This document shows positions 1 to 11,200 of a DNA stretch of 64,000 bases, piece after piece. Positions within the stretch are counted from its first letter, which is position 1; every line of letters begins with the position of its first letter. The translations under genes were made by a program, and so were the position numbers. The notes under the pieces were generated by a model. That model saw nothing but the letters and a program-made list of their open reading frames with translations. It was not told where the DNA came from and did not search any database. Source of the stretch: Antedon mediterranea. Lineage: Eukaryota; Echinodermata; Crinoidea; Comatulida; Antedonidae. The DNA is taken from positions 27,960,501-28,024,500 of the forward strand of contig NC_092672.1 of assembly GCF_964355755.1 (NCBI RefSeq). The letters run 5' to 3'.

Positions 1-30
1 ACTGACAAAATTATACAAAATGATTATAAA

Positions 31-58
31 GACAAAGACTTAATAATAAGTCTTTGTC
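31..58. repeat. Perfect short hairpin
   Basis: GACAAAGACTTA and its exact reverse complement TAAGTCTTTGTC are separated by ATAA. It is a 12-bp stem with a 4-nt loop, of unknown role. Confidence 0.8.
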
Positions 59-394
59 TATGTAGAGGGAGTGGAGTTGTAAATTGTCATGAGAAAGAAA
101 CCCTTAGATTGGTAGCCAAGCATCATAACCACCAAGCCACAGCTCCACCATTGCTCAACCATTCCAACATTACAGTATAAAACCTCATGAACCACCTAAA
201 ACTATTTTTTCTGAGATAAACAAAAATCAAAAACAACAACATAGCCATTTGCTTTTGGAATTTGGAAAGAGGATTTCTAAAAATGTATAAACCAGATATG
301 TTTTTATATCTTGATAGTGCACCTGTCAAGTTACATTTTGACATCAAAATGTTTGTGTTGATTACAACAGTAGAACACACATAAGGGCTTGTCT

Positions 395-600
395 ATTCAT
401 TCATTCATTCAATCTTTTATTTTCGGAAACTCTGGTCCATAGAAAGTAAATTACATATACAGTAAATGAAATAAATAAAATAAACAAAATTACTACCACC
501 ATCTCAGGATGGCATTCCATCTGGAGAGCATCTTCGACTTAACTAAAACGTTGCTTATAATCGTTGAGATTAAAATATTTTTGCTTGCTTTAAGTCTACG
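395..600 (-). mobile_element. LINE 3'-end fragment inserted in the inverted-repeat arm
   Basis: It starts with an (ATTC)n run at 397-413 followed by AATCTTTTATTTTCGG, the reversed form of a non-LTR 3' end with a microsatellite tail. The opposite arm lacks it, which marks it as an insertion. No reverse transcriptase residues are readable. Confidence 0.4.
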
Positions 601-1020
601 ATGCGATCACCTCTATTATGCGACATAAATTCAAGAATAAGTGCTGTTATGAGTACCATATTAACCAAGCATAAGCTATAATTGCACGTCAGAAGAGTAC
701 TAAACCTTTTGTAATCTTTAAGTGGCAAGTCCGAAGGTGCAATTATTCAGTTCTCACTCCTGGACTTATTTAAAAGATAAATTCTAGTGTGTGTCATTTA
801 TACCATAATACAGTAGTCTAATTGTTGGATCTCTGTTTATATTATACACTGAGCTGTATCTTTCGGGCCTTAAAACATAATCATGTCAGAAACGGACCAT
901 GTGTGACTGAATGAACCATTCATGAATAAATAAAGTTATTATAAACTGTATCTTATTCAGAATACTGTCTCTGATACAATCACAGGTGACTTCACTCATA
1001 TATATATATATATATACAGT

Positions 1021-1260
1021 ATATTTCCAAAGGCAAATTACTGACAAAATAACAATGCTGTGGGTATCAGTGGCTGGATCTCAATGGAGATACAAAATAA
1101 AAGCAAAAAGCTAAATCAAAACGAGAAGTAAAAAAGCCAGAAAAGTTAGCAAAGCTTTCAGGCAACACTAGCCCTTCATCAGTGCAAGTGAAGGAATTTG
1201 GATAACGTCATAGTATAAAGCTGGCAAGTGCTACCTGGGTGGACAGGAATAACAAAGGGC
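1021..1260 (-). mobile_element. Penelope-like repeat fragment with hammerhead-like core
   Basis: On the minus strand, CTGATGA (1182-1176), a short stem with loop, and GAAA (1159-1156) have the order and spacing of a hammerhead ribozyme core. Such motifs are known in Penelope-like retroelements. Stem II is only AGG/CCT plus one bulged pair, and I could not find convincing stem I or III partners. Confidence 0.3.
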
Positions 1261-1280
1261 GACATACATATATATATATA

Positions 1281-1466
1281 CAGTCAACTCTCCCAATACC
1301 GGACTCTCTGAAAACCAGAAACTCTCCCAATACCAGACTTTTTTTGAGGACCAAAAGGTCCCAAATTTATATTTACCATTAAAAACACATTCCGAATACC
1401 AGAGTTTCCGGAAAACCAGACTTATTTGGCCGGCCCAAAGGTGTCCGGTATTGGGAGAGTTGACTG
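1281..1466. mobile_element. MITE with CAGTCAACTCTCCCAATACC inverted ends (pogo/Tc1-like)
   Basis: A 186-bp element starts CAGTCAACTCTCCCAATACC and ends with its complement GGTATTGGGAGAGTTGACTG, flanked by TA-rich sequence consistent with a TA target. A diverged copy is at 46420-46560. Confidence 0.75.
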
Positions 1467-2940
1467 TATATATATTGTTTTATAACAGGGGTTTCTACTT
1501 ATATAAGCTATGCTTCAGAGATTGCCCCTTTCTATTCTTTTGTTTTGTAATGATGATTTATGCATGTTTATGATTTTGTGAATGGAAATAAAGAAAAATA
1601 AATAAATAAGTAACTAAAAAAGGGGTAGGTTAGGGGAGTTAGGTAGAGGTTAATTATTCTCCAAGGATATTCCACAAACTTAAGCAGTGCATCAACACTG
1701 TTCACGCCAATAATTTTGTCTTTTCTGTTTTTGCAATACACTTAAAAGATGTAGTGCTAAGATATTTTCTTATCAAGTTGGTAAAAGGGGGTCACTAATA
1801 TAGGGTGTACAATTTTCAAATTGATGAATCAGCCACAATACTATTTAAAAGCTTTATGGCACTTACAATGTTTTCCTAAGAATTAGCTTTACAAATATAT
1901 TCAAGTCTTGAACAATTATCAAACTGTTTATTGGTAGCTTTTATAGCTAAAGTAAACTGAAAGATACAGCTCATGTGTATAATATAAACAGAGATCCAAC
2001 AATTAGACTACTGTATTATGGTATAAATGACACACACTACAATTTATCTTTTAAATAAGTCCAGGAGTGAGAACTGAATAATTGCGCCTTCGGACTTGCC
2101 ACTTAAAGATTACAAAAGGTTTAGTTAGTTCTCTTCTGACGTGCAATTATGGCTTATGCTCGGTTAATATGGTACTCATCATAACAACACTAATTCTTGA
2201 ATTTATGTCGCATAATAGAGGTGATCGAATAGTCCTTATGTGTATTCTACTGTTGTAATCAACGCAAACATTTTGATGTAAAAATGTAACTTGACAGGTG
2301 CACTATCAAGATATAAAAACATATCTGGTTTATACATTTTCTAAAATCCTCTGAAATGAATTCAAAAGCAAATGTTGTTGTTTTGATTTTTTTTTTTCCC
2401 TCGTTTATCTCAGAAAAAATAGTTTTGGGTGGTCTTCATGAGCTTTTGTACTGTATGCTGTATAATTTGAAAGTTTCGATATTTTCATGTCATTTAGTGT
2501 ACATTTTTCATACATAATGTTGGAATGGTTGAGCAATGGTGTATGGCAAGAAATATTAGCATGTGAGAGGAATGGTTTTTGTTTCTTAAAACTTTGTTCT
2601 CTGTTAACTAAAGGTCATAAACATCACTGTCTACAATTTCATTTTGTTGGTGGGCGAAGAGTTCATAAACAATGTAGGCCTATAAGAAACATTCAACTAA
2701 CTAGTTTTATCTTAAGGGCATTCTAAACTTGTCTACACATACCTTCAAATATTTTAATATCTTTTGCTAATGGATGACATAAAAAATAAATCAAGCGCTC
2801 AGGAACTGAGCTAAATACTGGACACAATGCAGACATGTGACAGAGGGCATGATATATAATATTTAAGCTCATTGAAGGTATAGATAACCTAGGATTTTAA
2901 TATAATGTATTTTGTGATGTCACCAATATATTATTTGTTT

Positions 2941-3335
2941 GCAAATCCATGGCCGAGCGTTTAAGACAGTGGAACCGTAATCCATAGCTATAACATCGGC
3001 AAGGTTCGAGGCTCACTCGCTCCATGGTTTTGGTCGTCTTCTCGGATAAGGACTATAAACCGTAGGTTCAGTGTATGCATATTGCTTGTGTGCACTTTAA
3101 AGAACCTAGTACATCTTTCGAGACGAGTAGGGGGTTACCCCGATGTACTAGTTCACACACACACACACTGTCGTGGACAGATGTACTGGCACCGTAGTTG
3201 GCTGCCGATGACACAATGTGACCCTTAGGGGAATAGAATGTTGTTGAAACGGTGTAACATCTAATTCCACAGTGCTCTGATCTTCATGAAATAGCGCTAT
3301 ATAAATGTCGAATTACATTACATGACATAGCCATG
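2941..3335 (+). mobile_element. tRNA-derived SINE, copy 1
   Basis: The head TGGCCGAGCGTTTAAGAC (A box) and GGTTCGAGGCTC (B box) look like a Ser/Leu-type tRNA. A shared body follows (GTGCACTTTAAAGAACCTAG; GGGGTTACCCCGATGTACTA), and the tail contains AGCGCTATATAAATGTCG. A second good copy is at 35854-36204. Confidence 0.72.
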
Positions 3336-4499
3336 TTCTATAATTGATTGATTGAGTACTATACTTCAATTTAGAAAAATTTCCTAGCAAAAACAGAAAA
3401 TAAATAAATAAACCTTTGTCATTCACCTAATTAGTATTCTTTTTAAGTTTAAGTTTTTAATTACGTGAATTATTAATTTTGGTCTTATATTTATTGATAA
3501 TTCTTTTGTGTTTGTGTGAAATGCAATTTTTACAAATGTATACCTGTCTACAACAACCTTTTCATACTTAAAAATTCTCTCTCTACTCATTAATTTGTGG
3601 ATGCAACGAAAACAAAATTGGTCGGCTAAACATTTAAACAAATCTTTTTCTTAGCTTTGGGGTATTGAAACATAAAGCTATTGAAACATAATATGTAATA
3701 TTATTCATCAGCTTGATGTTAAACCTTCAAATGATTAACTATCAAAGGCCTAAAGATCACACACCTCACGTTAGCAACTAAATACATAAAACTATTTAAT
3801 ATCACAATCTTCCCTATAAAAAATAAAAAAGAATCTTGTTATTCTTTCTTATCAGTAGCTGAGGACATACCCAGCAGGTGCAGTTACTATTTACAAAGAA
3901 AATAATTTTATTTTGATAAATTTTCAGTCGAAAACCTGTCTCAGTAGGGACCGCAGCTTTGAAAACAACAGAAGGTATTTATGTAAACCAAGACAACATT
4001 TAAACAGTAGCTAATATTATGCAGATTAAATCATAAATTTAAACAATGGAAAACAATCTTAGATAAATTAAAAACTTTAATTAAATTCATATGATCTGAA
4101 CAGTGTCTTTAAAAAATTTGACCATTGCATTTTTTATTGCATTCCAGTGCTCATATGGATTATGTGACACATTGTGGGTAGTTTTTCTATAAACGGCTAA
4201 AGAATAGGACATTAATTTCATTTCATTATTCGACAACAAGCGGTCCAGGGGTTGCGACAGCAACAGAGCGCCATAACACATTTGTGTCCGCAACCCCTGT
4301 GTCCGCAACAAATTAATTTGTTTTAGATTACTATTTTTTGTTATTTATATTAATCTGTGACAATTTTGTTTACAAATAGGAAGGTTTGTGATAACAATAA
4401 AGTCAGATCAAGTTAATTTAATGCGAGATCCAGAAAAGTTGTGATGTGCTTCCTCCTCTATTCTTTGATACAGTTTTGAAAGAACAAAAAACTAAAAAC

Positions 4500-5062
4500 C
4501 ACACTGGCAGAAAGGTAAAGACCCTATTTGGCAGAAAGGTAAAGACCCCTTTTGGCAGCAAGATAAACTAAAAACCACACTGGCAGAAAGGTAAAGACCC
4601 TATTTGGCAGTAAGGTAAAGATCCCTTTTGGCAGTAAGATAAACTAAAAACCACACTGGCAGAAAGGTAAAGACCCTATTTGGCAGTAAGGTAAAGATCC
4701 CTTTTGGCAGTAAGATAAACTAAAAACCACACTGGCAGAAAGATAAAGACCCTATTTGGCAGTAAGGTAAACTAAAGACCCCATTGGCAATAAGGTGGAG
4801 ACCCCATTTGGCAGTAAAGAACAACAAAAATACCTCTTTTGGCAGTAAGGTAAACTAAAGACCCAATGGCAGTAAGGTAAACTAAAGACCACACTGGCAG
4901 TAAGGTAGAGCCCAAATTTTAGTCAAGTAAACTGAAGACACTAACCGTAAGGCAAAGACCACATTTGGTAGTAAAGTAAACCAAATGTAAGACCCTATTG
5001 GCACTAAGGTAACTAAAGACCACACTGGCAGTAAGGTAGAAAACATTGGCAGTAAAGGTAAA
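4500..5062. repeat. Minisatellite based on GGCAGTAAGGTAAAGACCC
   Basis: Short units of about 22-30 bp (TTTGGCAGTAAGGTAAAG) form a larger repeat of about 90 bp in the left half and decay to the right. No coding potential. Confidence 0.8.
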
Positions 5063-7030
5063 CTAAGAATGACTCATCATGAGGATCATATTATGCACTT
5101 GTTCACATTTTTTGCTTGTTTATAAGACGTGCTTAATACTGATTTACTTTAATTACAGATGCAAGCATATCAGATATTGCAATTATAAGCATTTAATACT
5201 AGGGAAATACATTATATTGTAACCATTAGCTTCATCATTAACAATGATTGATTGATTGATTGATTGATCCCTAGCCACGCCCTTTCACACACATGTATGA
5301 ATAAACTACAAGCAACTATTCCACTTTATGAGTTTACTGGAGTAATATGTAGTGATGCATTAAATTGTTCCTTTATTGTATGAATCTCCAACTAACCTTA
5401 AAATATTCCCTGTTGACTTTAACTATGGTTCCTAAACTTCAAAAGAACTTTCACTAAAGAACACATTTCCTGTAAATCTCAACTCTATTTTGTAAGCTCT
5501 TTAATTGGCAGTGAAGTCAACAAAGCAGTATGGTTTTCGTTTTTTTTTTTTTTTTGTGGGGGGAGGGGGGGCCTTCTTTCCTTTTGTTTACCCATCTGTC
5601 CATTTTAACTTAAATTGCTTGAAACTTATCACATACATGCTCATTTGAAACTTTTGGGGTTTTTTAAGTTTGTAAACTGAACTAGTTTTTACAGACTGGA
5701 AAAGAACTTTGAAATCGTTGCAAATTTAAATCTCCATAATATATAACTAAAATAGATGACTAAAAACTGTAGATAGAGGTTCAAAGTTTATAAAAATAAG
5801 AATTGGCCAACACTGGAAGCACCATTGCATGTCTCCTACTATTTATTGCCTACTTTCCAAAATCAATTCTTTAATTTTTTTATCACCTTTGAGAACACCA
5901 AAAGGATAATTTGTCTGAAAGCCAATATACATATTTGTTAGCAATATCAGTCTGTCTTGTCTACTGTTAAAATTCCTAAATGAAATTCAACCAGATCTGT
6001 GTGACTTTTATTACTTAAAAATACTTTTGAACAGCATCATTCATACATATTACGAAATATTTTCGTCAAAACTACTAAAGGAAAGAACAATTTTGAAAAA
6101 TCTACTGTAAATATAACAATATATAATAATTGATAAATCTAAAGGTAAAGCATTGCCAAAAATGACAATGTTGTGGGTATCAGTGACTGGAAGACAAGCA
6201 AGCAAGACATACTGTAGCGGGGGAGATTGGGTTTTTTCCGTAATTTTTTGGTTTTCCAAATTTATTATTTAAAACATCATTATTATTCCATATAAAATTA
6301 CAATGTACATACTTCTATTTATTCTTGGTAGAGAGAATTATTACTCCTTTGAATACTTATATCATTATGAAAACATTTATCCCTAACATTTTATCAAATA
6401 CATTCAATCAATAATAGGAGTATAGGGTATCCTACACTTACCACCTCACACCTGCTTATGTTGTTTTGGTATGTGCATAAAAGTCAAAAGTTAGAAAGTT
6501 TTTCATAAAAGGTTAATATTCATATTACTATACAGTACAATAAAGCAAACTGTTTGATAGTTTAAAGTTTTACTTACTGTATTTGTAACTGTTACTTGTT
6601 TTCCAATACTATTTTACAACATTTTATTTCAGTTAATTGTGTGTACTACTTTACTCTATAAGTTTCCTAGTTAAATGTTAGTTATTATTCTAATGTACTT
6701 ATGTGTACTTATTCATGTATATGTATGCACCTATTCAGATTTATTTAATTGTGTACTTATTTAATAAATTTGCCTGTCATTTTCATTTTTAATTGCTCCC
6801 TTTTTATTTTATTTATTTCATGGATTACTTTTATTGTTTATTTGTTAAGCACATAGAGGCTTTATGTATTATGCGCTTAAAAGTCCAAATTTATGACTAT
6901 TATCAAATACAATGTTTAAATAAATACTATACATTTCTGAATATTAAATTTACAATTGAATTATTATTGTTTATAATTATTTAGTGTAAGTATACTTAAT
7001 TACAAACTTGAAATATGAATATATATATTT

Positions 7031-7769
7031 ATTCAGTATGAACTTATATGGATATATGTACTATTTAATTGTCCTTATTCAATGTGTATACATGTACTTT
7101 AATATTCAGTATGCACTTATATGGATATATGTACTATTTAATTGTCCTTATTCAATGTGTATACATGTACTTTAATATTCAGTATGCACTTATATGGATA
7201 TATGTACTATTTAATTGTCCTTATTCAATGTGTATACATGTACTTAATATTCAGTATGCACTTATATGGATATATGTACTATTTAATTGTCCTTATTCAA
7301 TGTGTATACATGTATTTAATATTCAGTATGCACTTCTATGGATATGTACTATTTAATTGTCCTTATTCAATGTGTATACATGTACTTAATATTCAGTATG
7401 CACTTATATGGATATATGTACTATTTAATTGTCCTTATTCAATGTGTATACATGTACTTAATATTCAGTATGCACTTATATGGATATATGTACTATTTAA
7501 TTGTCCTTATTCAATGTGTATACATGTACTTAATATTCAGTGTGTCCCTATTCAATGTGTATACATGTACTTAATATTCAGTGTGTCCCTATTCAATGTG
7601 TATACATGTACTTAATATTCAGTGTGTCCCTATTCAATGTGTATACATGTACTTAATATTCAGTGTGTCCCTATTCAATGTGTATACATGTACTTAATAT
7701 TCAGTGTGTCCCTATTCAATGTGTATACATGTACTTAATATTCAGTGTGTCCTTATTCAATGTGTATAT
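7031..7769. repeat. Minisatellite, ~73-bp units passing into ~41-bp units
   Basis: About seven units of 72-73 bp (motifs TGCACTTATATGGATATATG and CAATGTGTATACATGTACTT) are followed by about six 41-bp units starting TGTGTCCCTATTC. The shorter unit is the longer one minus its middle. Unit lengths near a multiple of three create long open frames in several phases, which are not genes. Confidence 0.85.
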
Positions 7770-8158
7770 ACTTTAACTATAAGTATATACTTTAATTCAA
7801 ACGTGCATTTATTTATACAATGTTTACTTATTCAATTAATTTATTTATTAATATATACTTAGTTTGTACGTATATACATATTAAATATAAACATTAGATT
7901 TAAAATGAATTATATCTTTTTTAAATGCACAAACAATAAATGTATACATTTTTCAACTAAATTAAAATAACTCTAGAGGCCAGTAAAATAATGAACTTAA
8001 TTTCAGAAGGACCTTGTAAAATGAAACTTGTACTAACTCTTGATGTAACTCATTAAGTATCTGTACTACTGTGTATATCTTATTAATGTTACTTAATAAG
8101 ATGTGTACTTATAATCATTATTTATTGGAATAAAGTACATGTCAAATTTTACACTTAC

Positions 8159-8287
8159 CACCACAGTTTTCTTCATCTGAATAGTCACCACAGTCAAAGA
8201 ATTCGTCACAGATATATACTTCATCGATGCATTCAAAATCTCGCAAACAGCGGAATTGATTATCACCACAAACATTTGGTGGAAGAT
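8159..8287 (-). CDS. HSPG2: Exon 13: seventh LDLa repeat
   Basis: Residues 620-662, 129 nt, phase 1-1. It encodes LPPNVCGDNQFRC, then CIDEVYICDEFFDCGDYSDEENC: six cysteines and the DxxDCxDxSDE calcium site. Acceptor ttataatcttcag, donor gtaagtg. Minus-strand sequence from here to the left edge shows no further exon-like stretch, so the next exon is probably outside the window. Confidence 0.8.
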
Positions 8288-11200
8288 CTGAAGATTATTA
8301 TTACAAGTAATTTATTTAATTATTATAATATTTAAAAATCAAATGATGATTATATAAATGCATGATGATAAAAAGACAAACAATTATTTAAAAAAAGTTA
8401 TTATGTTAGTAAATTAATTGTGACCATAAAAAGATAATAAACAACTATGACATTGGAAGATGAAAAAAATCATCTGATTGGTTAGTAGCCGGAGTATGTT
8501 TTTTCTATGTCTATGTGAAGAAATTGAAAAACCAATCTTAACACATGTTCCGATTTTTGTAAATATAATTTGTTAATAGAAAACAGGCTTTAGACCTTAC
8601 TTGGTCAAACTGACCATTTGAGTTTTTAGCCTGACTGAAAAAAGTCCAGTGCTATTATTGAGGAAACATGTTTTTTAGGATGGAGTCGATGGACAATGCA
8701 AACATAAAATCTTGGGAAACTTACTTTTCCCAAGGATTTGACAACTTTTCATAATTATCTTCCGGGTTTAAAACTAGGAAACATCGATAATTGTACTACT
8801 ACCTATAGGGATAATTGTACTATTACCGATAGGTTAAGTAAGGATTTGTCAAAAACATTTTTTTGTAAAACATCAATAAACAATCACATTAAATCAATTA
8901 TGAGAATTACAGAATGTCATAATGTAGACAATTGGAATCTGGAAGACCTTGGAAAGCTTTTCAAGTTCAACTTAATTATCACAGTTTGAATGATAGAATA
9001 GATTACATTTGAGTGAGAAACCAGAAGGCCTACGAAATCAAGACAGGATTCCAGAATTGTATTTGATACTGGAGCCATGTATTGCGTGATAAGGTACAAC
9101 CAATATTGTAAATTACAATGTTATGATTTAAATTCTAAAAACAGATGTAAATGAACATTGAAATATATATGATGAAAGAAAAGAAGAAAAAAAGAGTAGA
9201 TGTAATGAAATAAAAGAAATGGGAATAACAGGTTTGAGAAAAATTTACGATGAGCAAGGGGTTCCAAATGATGTTGGTTCAGCAGAAGGCCAGTCATATT
9301 TCATATTGATGGGGTCATCTTTCATATTGATGGGTCATGATTTATAATCATAAAATTCTCATTAGTACATTTTCAGGATGCCATGGTGGGAAATATGAAT
9401 AAAATTTATATAAGTTATTTCTAAATATAAACCAATAAATAAATTTGTATAACAAAAATTACTGTATTTAAACTCTGGCAGCCAAATGATTTTTGAAATG
9501 TTAATTTTGTTATCTCATTTTCTGAAACTTAATTGTACATTATTTTTCAGTTTTAAAATTAAATTTTTTATCAGGTATGTTTCTATATCATAACCAGCGT
9601 ATGCAAGCATTTGTTTATTCTAAATAATCCGTAAAAACCTATCTTTTAATGAGTATAAAATTTAAAATTGTTGATTGTTAGGACATTTCCATATTTGTGT
9701 GCATACAGTACTTATTTGATAGGTAGGTGCTGTAGGTAGGTAGGATTTACAAGATCTTTTTAACTTTGTAAGATAAATGCCAAAAGATGATGATACAGAT
9801 TTACTGAGAAACCATATAAATATAATAAATTGATTTATAACTATGAAAGGTGGAGGATGGGGTCAATGTGTTATGATTTACAGACAAAATACCAAGAATG
9901 AAAGAACAGTAAAAAGTAATGATTTAAATTAATTAGTTTCAGTTGATTGATGACAACAAAATAGAAAAAAAAATTGTGCATGTTTGTTTGCAGCCAGGGT
10001 TGTTACAGGGGGTACTTTTCGCCCCCAATGGGGAGGGGAAACTATATCTACTCTGCAAGCACTGTGGACTGTATTGAACCACTGATTAATATCAATTTTT
10101 TTTCTAAATTGTTTTAGGCCAATACTATGATGAAATTTATCTTTAGAAGATGTTTCAATCCTCTCGAATGTACATCCAATCCTCCGTAAAGTTAACAATA
10201 ATACAAATTACTTTAACTGAAAATATTAATTTGTTTTCGGAAGCTATAATATTAAATTTATATTATTATGCTTTCTTATTGTTGTTGATAACGATAAGAG
10301 AAATTGACGTTGATGGAGAATAATCAGATTTATCAACAATAATGTCAGATTTTGATTTCAGAAACCAATATCAACAATGTTTTCTTAAGGATAATCTGCT
10401 TCTTATTGTAGATTATGACGAATTCAATTGAGAAAAAGTCTCCAGAGGAACGAAGTTAATGAGCATTATTAGTAATTCTTGCCAGCTGAACTACAATTCT
10501 CCAAAGGTTAATGACTCAAAAGTTGGTAAAAACTTTACAATAGCAGCAAACAAAACCATAATGTTCACACAATAACATGAACACTGTTTTCACGAGTTGA
10601 GTTGAGTTGAAAGATGTACTGGAGGCCTATTTGCCGGTAAACGCAGCAACATAACATAACATGTTTTGCGTTAGTTCAATGCGTAAACATTACTGGTATT
10701 TTATTCTTAAAAAGAGGTGAAAAATAAATGGTTGTTCAATTTAGGGGGAGGGGAGCTAAAGCCTGTTTATCTCCGTCTAAATCCGTGCCCGGTTGAGAGA
10801 GAAGGAGGAAGAAGGGAGAGGGGAAGAGAGGGAGGAAGGGTGAGAAAGGAAGAAAAGAAAGGGGGGGGGGGATAAAGGAAAGGAGTAGAAAGAGGTGAGG
10901 AAGTAAAAGGTGAAGAAAGAGAGGGGGCGAGAGAAAGTGGGAGGGTAAGGGAGAGGGGAAGCATATGCACAGTAGTATTATACTCCCTAGATTGATTGTC
11001 GGGTTTGTATATAAGATTATTAACTGTGACAACTATACAGGATGACGGCCCACTGAATTAAGACTTAAGTATTTATTATGAGACTTGGCGACTATTTCCA
11101 GTCACTAATAAAAAAAATTAGTAATAGATTAAGAATTCAACATAGGGCCCTGGAAGAAATGTAAGCATCTGCATTCCACTACTGGATCATTGCAGGGGTG

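Larger units (their letters stand above)
149..2547. mobile_element. Foldback-like element with ~0.6-0.7 kb inverted arms
   Basis: The left arm (149-392 and about 602-865) is the reverse complement of the right arm (about 1966-2547) at high similarity. Landmarks are CATTCCAACATT with AATGTTGGAATG, and ATCACCTCTATTATGCGAC with its complement near 2208-2225. The left arm is interrupted by about 200 bp (395-600) absent from the right arm. The centre carries further elements. No transposase frame is visible. It may be a foldback transposon or an inverted duplication. Confidence 0.7.
1..8158 (-). other. Incomplete intron 13 (left part of window)
   Basis: No Ig, LDLa or other perlecan exon can be read here on the minus strand, and no plus-strand gene. 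It holds a long inverted repeat (149-2547), a tRNA-derived SINE (2941-3335), two minisatellites (4500-5062 and 7031-7769) and otherwise AT-rich sequence. A fragment near 6160-6190 resembles 1050-1075 (word TGTGGGTATCAGTG), so both come from one dispersed family. Confidence 0.6.

Noticed and set aside
7069-7615. Long plus-strand frames with LIVLIQCVYMY repeats
   Set aside because: They are translations of the 73/41-bp minisatellite; all shifts are open because the unit lacks stops, and no family is recognised.
10736-11032. Pro/Leu/Ser-rich minus-strand frame
   Set aside because: Polypyrimidine composition artefact.
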